A stretch of 64,000 nt of DNA, from assembly GCA_015039465.1 (NCBI GenBank), contig MU130570.1, positions 176,333 through 240,332 of the forward strand, given 5' to 3'. A program made the position numbers and the translations under genes. The number at the start of each line of letters is the position of its first letter. The stretch's first letter is position 1. Under the pieces are notes generated by a model. That model saw nothing but the letters and a program-made list of their open reading frames with translations. It was not told the origin of the DNA and searched no databases. This document shows, one piece after another, positions 57,953 to 64,000 of the stretch. Source of the stretch: Phlegmacium glaucopus. Lineage: Eukaryota; Basidiomycota; Agaricomycetes; Agaricales; Cortinariaceae.

Positions 57953-60086
57953 ATGGCACCCACCAGTGGCAGTTACAAACGTCGGTGGTCCTCCCGCATT
58001 GGAACTATCATTCGTCGCACAAGTAAATCCCATAGACCCGGCCATTCTATTTCCTTCGACCAGGATGTAGAATTTGTTCCTCGCAATTGTGACGATAGCG
58101 GAAGGACGCTTCCGCCTGTTGCCTTGGATGCCCAGCCTACGCTCTCTAAGTTGTGTAGTATAGCGGAATCCCCTCTTCGTGAGGCTGAAGCCATGCAGTC
58201 TGTTCCTAGTTTTTGCTCAGACGGACCATTCTATGAAGCCGACACTCCATCTTCTGAATCTTTGACGTCTCAAGTTGTGACTGACTCGCCTGCCAGTGCC
58301 AAACCTTTCCCTCCTCGAATTGGAGGAATCTTCATTGTTTCTCCGACTCCCTCCACCGATCAAGAGCCTGTTTATAAGGACCCACAAGCGATGGACCCAC
58401 CACAACTCAATTTTACAGAAAATCTCACCTTAATAACCGAAACTCAAGAAGCTCAAGTCCCTCGTTCCGAATCAACCGACGAAGTGTCTACAGCTTCCTT
58501 TTATGAAATGATGCATTGCAACTCTATACACCATGCGCCTTCGAAGTCAAGTTTGTCAACTACATCGAGGGATCACCTTCCCCTCGACTTCGGACATATT
58601 GGGTAAGTGGTTTCTGTATTTTATTTACTTGCTTGCATTACCGGTTCCCATATATTTTCTTCGCTACTTTTATCGATATACCCTTGTCTTTCTTTCCTTC
58701 TCGATAAAATAAAGGAAAGGATCGCTCACCTTGTTCTTCTTATCCAGCCTCTTGACTCCGCGCGATACTCTTGAGACTCCTGTTACCGCCCACAGTTTTG
58801 ACGACCGTGACAATCTCGTCTCGTGGTTCCCGTATTCGCCTTCTTCAGACAAGCTTGAAAAGCTACATACCATCGGCTGGTTAGAATATCACTTCCCAAA
58901 CGGCAACTTTTACTATTTCCACCCGGAAAGAAAGTTATCTACAGAGGCGGACTTGACCAATGACACAGTCTTCAACCTCGTTGAGGAATTCTGGGAGCAA
59001 GAGGGTGTGGATGTTGGCATTTGGTCTGGTCTGCGTAGGAATTCGAAGTTAGGTATGACTTCGAACGGATTTGTTGAGGATGAGATATGGTTGAAAGATA
59101 TCGGGTCGTCAAATGAAGGTTCGAATTTGATGTTTGAGATGTGGTGGGTCGACCATGTGGCAAGGACAATGGTATTGGCTAGTTCGAGTCAGGAAATCAA
59201 CAATGACGGCGCTGCTATTCAGGAAGATCGTGAGTTCTTCATATCGACTCTATATGGGGAGGGTCAGACTTGACTCTTACGTTTTGTTTATAGACATCGA
59301 TATGGAACACCGATATTGGGCTTTTATGCAGTCACACCCAGCACATACCGTCCTTCCTCCAAATGCAAAATCGGCTGCAATCAATACTCTGGCTTGGGCA
59401 TGGACAGGTACGCTTCTTTTCTGCTCTTATTCTCATCACTACCCATCTCCCTCGGGCTCTAGATCATCTTTTGTCCTCGCATCCTTCCGACTCCATTCCT
59501 TTTACTCGAGATGAATGTCGAGATTCATTGACACTCCTTCAATCTCTGATTGGTCAGTCGTCTCTATATCAAGTTTTTTTCTTGATTTAAATGAATAATA
59601 TTCGGACAAAAGTTGAGAAACAACATCATCAGGTGATACAAACGTGTATCGTAGCCAGCGTCTTCCTCCAAGTTGGTACGTTGCTTACAATTTTATCTTT
59701 TGTATGGCCTGTTATTGATGTCCTGCTATGCAGCAAAATGGCACAAATCTCACCGATATGATAAAGTGTCCCCAACCAACGTCTCAATCTCAATCTCAAT
59801 CTCAGAATCCTCCTCAATTCAACTTCACGATTCACCGAAACTCGAAAAATCATGGGCTGTCCGACACATCTTCCTTAACCTTGTGATCTTCGTTTCGATT
59901 CTACTCTTTACTCTTCTCTACGCCCTGGGCAACTTGAAGAACGGCTTCATGTTTACCCAAATTCAACTCTTTGTGGATAAGATGGTAGGATCATTGGGAC
60001 AGGCGAGCGCTTCACTTCCTACCTCGAATTGGACCGGAGTGTTGCAGCGTATGGGATTGAGAGATACACCAGATACGGCTATATAA
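57953..60086 (+). CDS. WW-like membrane-anchored protein of agaricomycete type
   Basis: Six exons, all in phase: 57953-58602, 58748-59229, 59294-59407, 59463-59552, 59613-59675 and 59734-60086; total 583 aa. The first 210 residues are Ser/Pro-rich and basic (SGSYKRRWSSRIG). A WW-like segment follows (IGWLEYHFPNGNFYYFHPER), then WEQEGVDVGIWSGL and FEMWWVDHVART. Near the C-terminus a membrane helix is visible (IFLNLVIFVSILLFTLLYAL, about residues 516-535). In known families WW domains bind Pro-rich peptides; here one of the two Trp positions is replaced by Tyr/Phe, so binding is uncertain. Function unknown, probably attached to an internal membrane. Confidence 0.8.
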
Positions 60087-60560
60087 ACGGACATCCTGTC
60101 AATGTCAATTTGGACCAGCTCAGTCATTTTATTATCACCGATTAATCGTCAGCGCTTGTCGGTACTAGTTGGTTGCATCCAGCGAAATCAACGACACAAT
60201 TTATCCTACACATCTAATACACCTAATACATCTATTTATGAAACGTTCGAAGGCCGTTCCTTTTTGAATAATATACTACTCTAAGGTTGTCCTTGCAATG
60301 TTGGCTCGGTGCTTGTATTGGCATGGTCCTGAACCTCGCAGCACGCCAACTAATATCACTAGGCGCGAGTATGTATGAACAATTGAGCACTATTGGAAAT
60401 GGTAATATATTATAATAATAAATTTGGAATTGGAAAAAAGTATTTCAGTTGACGTCGACGTGTGACGACCTGAACTATAAAACGTGAATTCGTTATACAT
60501 GACAATTTGACAAGTTTATATACGTATCGCTCTCAGGACGAGATGGTTGTGAGTGATATT
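60087..60560. other. Intergenic, convergent 3' ends
   Basis: A/T-rich spacer between two convergent genes; no coding potential seen. Confidence 0.45.
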
Positions 60561-61734
60561 TCATTCCATCACAAGTTCTTCACCCTGTTCAGCAACCGTC
60601 CCCGTGAAACCTCCCAAGAAGTCGAGTGTTCTGACAAAGAGCGAATCAAATTCTTCCAAAAGTCCCATACGTTCAAGCATGCCCGAGACATCGTTATCAG
60701 CATCATCGACCCGAGTTTTCTCGTTTGTCAGCCATTCCTCTAAAGCCGACTCTCCTGTAAAAAGAAGACTGCGCAGACGAGTGACCTCTGTCTGATTGGG
60801 TGGAGTGGATCTAATGTTCAAAGTTGACGGTGAATCCGGAGAAGCATCATCATCAACAGCAATAACGAGATCCACAGCTTGAGCCGTTGATGGATCCCAA
60901 ACTTGGGATTGCAGAACAGCGAGCCAGGCTTGATCAAGATCACCAAGAAATTCAAGAAGATCTCGAAGTGCTTCTTGAAAACTGGTAGTATTTGGAGTCT
61001 CAAGCTGATAGCCTGGGATTGCAGATAGGACATCTCCGGTGAGACGAAGGAGATAAGCTATTCGCAGGCCTGTCGATGGATCTATTGGTGGAATTTGAAT
61101 AACAAGTAAGAGGAGATGCCGTGCTGCTTCCAGGTAAGCAGGAAGTGTCCTCAACGTCGAGGAAATATCAGAACTAGAGGGAGTAGTAAAAGGTTGTTGA
61201 AGATTGAGAAGAAATATAAACTGACCGCTTTTTGTAGTTGCGAGTCAGTTGCAGAAATAGGTCATCCAAGAATGCTACTAATTTTCTCTCTTGCCTGGAA
61301 GTGAGTGCACGATTGCGATAGGCAGGTAGTGTTAGGGATGTTGGAGTTTCATCCGACTCGTCAATCTCCATGCCATCCGAATCGTCTGGTGGAGCGAATT
61401 GCGATTTAAGGGTTGCTGGCATCGCTGCTTGGATTTCTAGGTTGAATTTATATCGGCGGAGGCCAAACTGGTGCCTGGTAAGAGTAAGTAATGAGTTAAG
61501 TTCGTGTGCGTCCGGCCGCAACACAGTCCCCGAAAATAACAGGTAACAATACGCAGCACAGCAAATCGCGTCGTGTAAACAGATCACATTGTGCCGAAGT
61601 ACCTCTTTTGGAAATTTCCGAATCACCGAATCGTCGAACTGACGAGACCCGGGTCCAAGTCCAACCCTAGAATTGGTTACCCAGATTTTCCTGGAAAAAC
61701 TTATCGTTCCAGTTCCAGCAAGCGTTTCGCTCAA
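60561..61734 (-). CDS. Unknown 373-aa protein
   Basis: Two exons in phase: 61226-61734 and 60561-61173. The N-terminus (MSETLAGTGTISFSRKIW) is followed by helical segments, an acidic stretch (PDDSDGMEIDESDETP), TSRQERKLVAFLDDLFLQL and a helical C-terminus (AYLEAARHLLLLVIQIPPID, EALRDLLEFLGDLDQAWLAV, GMLERMGLLEEFDSLF). No membrane segment or catalytic motif was seen. It resembles a conserved hypothetical of mushrooms. The decayed copy at 41272-41960 shows that it, or its block, has been duplicated. Confidence 0.7.
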
Positions 61735-63025
61735 TGAATCACATGATATCCCTATCTAATCTATTGCGGTGGCTGATCCGAACCTCACTAACAGGTTGCA
61801 ACAAGCAACTTTCAATCATTAATCTGAATCACATTAACACTGGCGCCCAATTTCAAGTTGAGCGCTGAGCGCTGAGCTCTTATGTTGTGGTAAGTTACCT
61901 GCTTTCGCGCTTGAACAGGAGGGATTTCCATCTAACATCTCGGCATAATTTAGGAATCTAGTAACTGAGGAACCAATTATAATGTGTTCGGTTTAAAGTG
62001 TCTGGCGCTCTCGAAGAAAGGTGGCGGACTGACGTGGCACTGTTTTACATCAGAAGTTGACCCACGCGGTTTTCCTTACGCCCTCTTGCACCGTGTAGTC
62101 GAGCCAAAAGGACCCGACATGCGATAACTGGCGTACAACAAGTGGGGATGAACAATCCTTGATAAGTGTGACACCGGTCACATCAATGTGACACGATGTG
62201 ACACCGCCCATTTTGTGAGACATTGAGTTTCTACTTGCTACAACAGTGAACTGTTAAATATTCTACTGTATATACCTCAATAATATCATTTTCCATCGCC
62301 CTATAAGAGCCATTTTTTTAATTGTGCAATATTTGTCCGGAAAATGTGCAGTCACATGCAAACACCAGCCAAATATGAGCCTCCAAAGTGTTTGGGCCAT
62401 ATCTTATGAAGGACTCCATGTATTGGCTTCATTTTTGGATGCTTTCTGCTTAGAATTTTAATATAAATCGAGCTATAAGAGCGGATTTTTAAAATATGCC
62501 CCCTATCACAAGATAGGTGTGTAAAACATGTAGTTTATGTACTTATATGACAAAAAATAAAAATTCTACTCTTATAGCCCTCTTGCTGGGAAAATTTAAA
62601 GCAATTTTGGTCTGCAAAACTAGTCCCAAAGTGCTCTTGTTGCAAAGTTACAGCCTGAGCACGGTTTAGCACCCATATTTGGCAGGCACAGCCACTGATC
62701 TCATGCCAAAACGAGCCCATGGAGTCCATGCAGCTGCTGCATGCACATTCTTACACCTACACCTCCACTACAGAGCTCATAACACCCTATATTTCACCAT
62801 TTCTACCTAGTTTTTGCTAAGAAACTGCTAAAACAACCAGGTATGAGTTAAATAAACTCTTTTAAGAATAGCTAACTAAATAAAACAATAAAAGCTCCAT
62901 ATTTCAGGTTGTTTATTTTGTTTAATTAGAAATAGTGCATAACTATTAAGTATAAATTCTTTATAAGCCGATAGATCTATCTAACAACTTTTAAACCAAT
63001 CAGGCCCATCCCCAAATCTCTTAGC
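61735..63025. other. Upstream part of a transposon-like block
   Basis: Non-coding. Three GTGACAC words lie within 62169-62205 (with the near-palindrome GTGACACCGGTCAC), possibly the end of the element that continues to the right. From about 62240 the DNA turns visibly A/T-rich compared with the host genes. Confidence 0.4.
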
Positions 63026-64000
63026 ATGCCTCCAAATAGAGGAACACTAACTGAGAATTTAGCAAAGGGCAGAGCAATTAAGGCTGAAAAGCAAGCCCAA
63101 GTATCTTCTGAATCTGCTCTGGATGATCTCTGGAGCTCCTTGCAGTCTGCAAAATTGCGTATTACTGAGCTTGAGCTTGAGATTATCCAGAAAAGCTCTG
63201 AGTGCAAACAATTGCAAGTTGAGCTTGATAAGTCCAATAAGAAGTGCTCTCAGCTTGCAGCTGATCTCTCTATGTGGGAGTCAAAACACAAAGATACATA
63301 TCATAAGCTCCGTATGCAGTGTCAGACCACAAAACGTGGACAAGACAAAGTTGCACAGCTGACAGAGCAGATTGCCATCCTTAAAAAGGCTGAGACAAAT
63401 GATTCTGCTCATCTTTTGAAGGATTCCAAGGATGCAGAAAAGGCTATTGCCTTACTTATGGAGGCTAATGAGGACCTCCAAGGTGAATTATCTGATTCAA
63501 TGACACAGTGGTCCTCACAACTCCACAAGACACGGTCAAAGTTGGGAAAGTCACAATCCAATTGCAAGGCTTTGCAGAAGAAGATCACTGCACTTTGAAA
63601 GCACTCTGCTTCAATAAAAGCTGTCAAGGAACATGCAATTGCCTCAGTTAGAGCAAAACTCCTAAAGGAAAAGTCTGTTCACCACTTGATGGACAAGGGA
63701 GTCTTCACTGAGGAAACTCGGAATGTAGTTTGTCTTCTGGTCAAAGCTGGTTGCTCCCGTAAATATATCAATCAAGTCATTTTTGCAGTTCTTCACTCTG
63801 CTGGAATTGAGACCGTTGGCACTATCAGCCGTCCATCTATTGCTCGTATCCTTCATGAAGGTTATTTTGCTGCCAAAATTCAGCTTGGTTATGAGATGAA
63901 AAATACAAAGAGCATGACATTCAGTGCTGATGGTACTAGCCATCGAAGCATCAACTACACTTCACAACATGTTAATCTCCTTGTTGAAGACTATACATCA
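63026..64000 (+). pseudogene. Transposon-associated coiled-coil ORF, interrupted and partial
   Basis: The frame opens MPPNRGTLTENLAKGRAIKA, runs as a coiled coil (LRITELELEIIQKSSECKQL), meets TGA at 63596-63598, then stays open in the same frame to the window edge. After the stop come the strings VHHLMDKGVFTEETRNVVCL, LVKAGCSRKYINQVIFAVLH and MTFSADGTSHRSINYTSQHV. These strings look like a multicopy family seen in mushroom genomes and thought to ride on transposons; that comparison is from memory. A single nonsense codon with an intact frame after it suggests recent inactivation. The 3' end lies outside the window. Confidence 0.65.

Overview
The window reads as nuclear DNA of a filamentous basidiomycete, most likely an agaricomycete (mushroom-forming fungus). 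The signs are many short GT-AG introns of about 45-65 nt, F-box-like leucine-rich proteins, NACHT proteins with the mushroom-type N-terminus (a short 'GGTF' segment before the NACHT linker), a Paf1-complex Cdc73, a Pan1/intersectin-type endocytic scaffold and decayed transposons. No tRNA, rRNA, CRISPR or bacterial-type operon was found.

Layout. 1-5.7 kb: a short cytochrome P450-like gene with a duplicated 5' end, an F-box-like gene and a coiled-coil/DUF6697-like gene. 6.3-8 kb: a short-chain dehydrogenase. 8.2-15.2 kb: a very large endocytic scaffold (LxxQxTG motifs, one EH domain, two SH3 domains, DH-PH RhoGEF). 15.5-17 kb: F-box-like gene. 17-19.4 kb: gene-poor, with a decayed inverted-repeat element. 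19.4-21.1 kb: CDC73. 23-24.2 kb: inositol polyphosphate multikinase. 24.5-25.5 kb: secreted His-rich repeat protein. 25.5-28.8 kb: no gene seen.

28.8-57.1 kb is an accessory, immune-like island. It holds a NACHT protein with C-terminal membrane segments, two near-identical NB-ARC-type STAND/TPR proteins made by a 3.1 kb segmental duplication, an NYN-nuclease/LOTUS-like protein between them, a Fic (AMPylase-type) protein, two copies of a myristoylation-signal coiled-coil gene built on a 21-bp minisatellite, and a second NACHT protein. Several pseudogene fragments show recent local duplication. The two NACHT proteins differ strongly but share the N-terminal 'I-x-G-G-T-F' segment, a candidate signalling or assembly motif.

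57.1-61.7 kb: three lineage-type genes, namely a 205-aa unknown, a 583-aa WW-like membrane protein and a 373-aa unknown whose decayed copy lies at 41.3-41.9 kb. 62-64 kb: A/T-rich transposon-like DNA with a coiled-coil ORF interrupted by an in-frame TGA and running off the window.

The housekeeping genes (CDC73, kinase, endocytic scaffold) sit in the left half. The right half is duplication-rich and is the place to look for new biology. Where exon coordinates are given, I checked that splice phases give an open frame. Where this failed, the entry says so.
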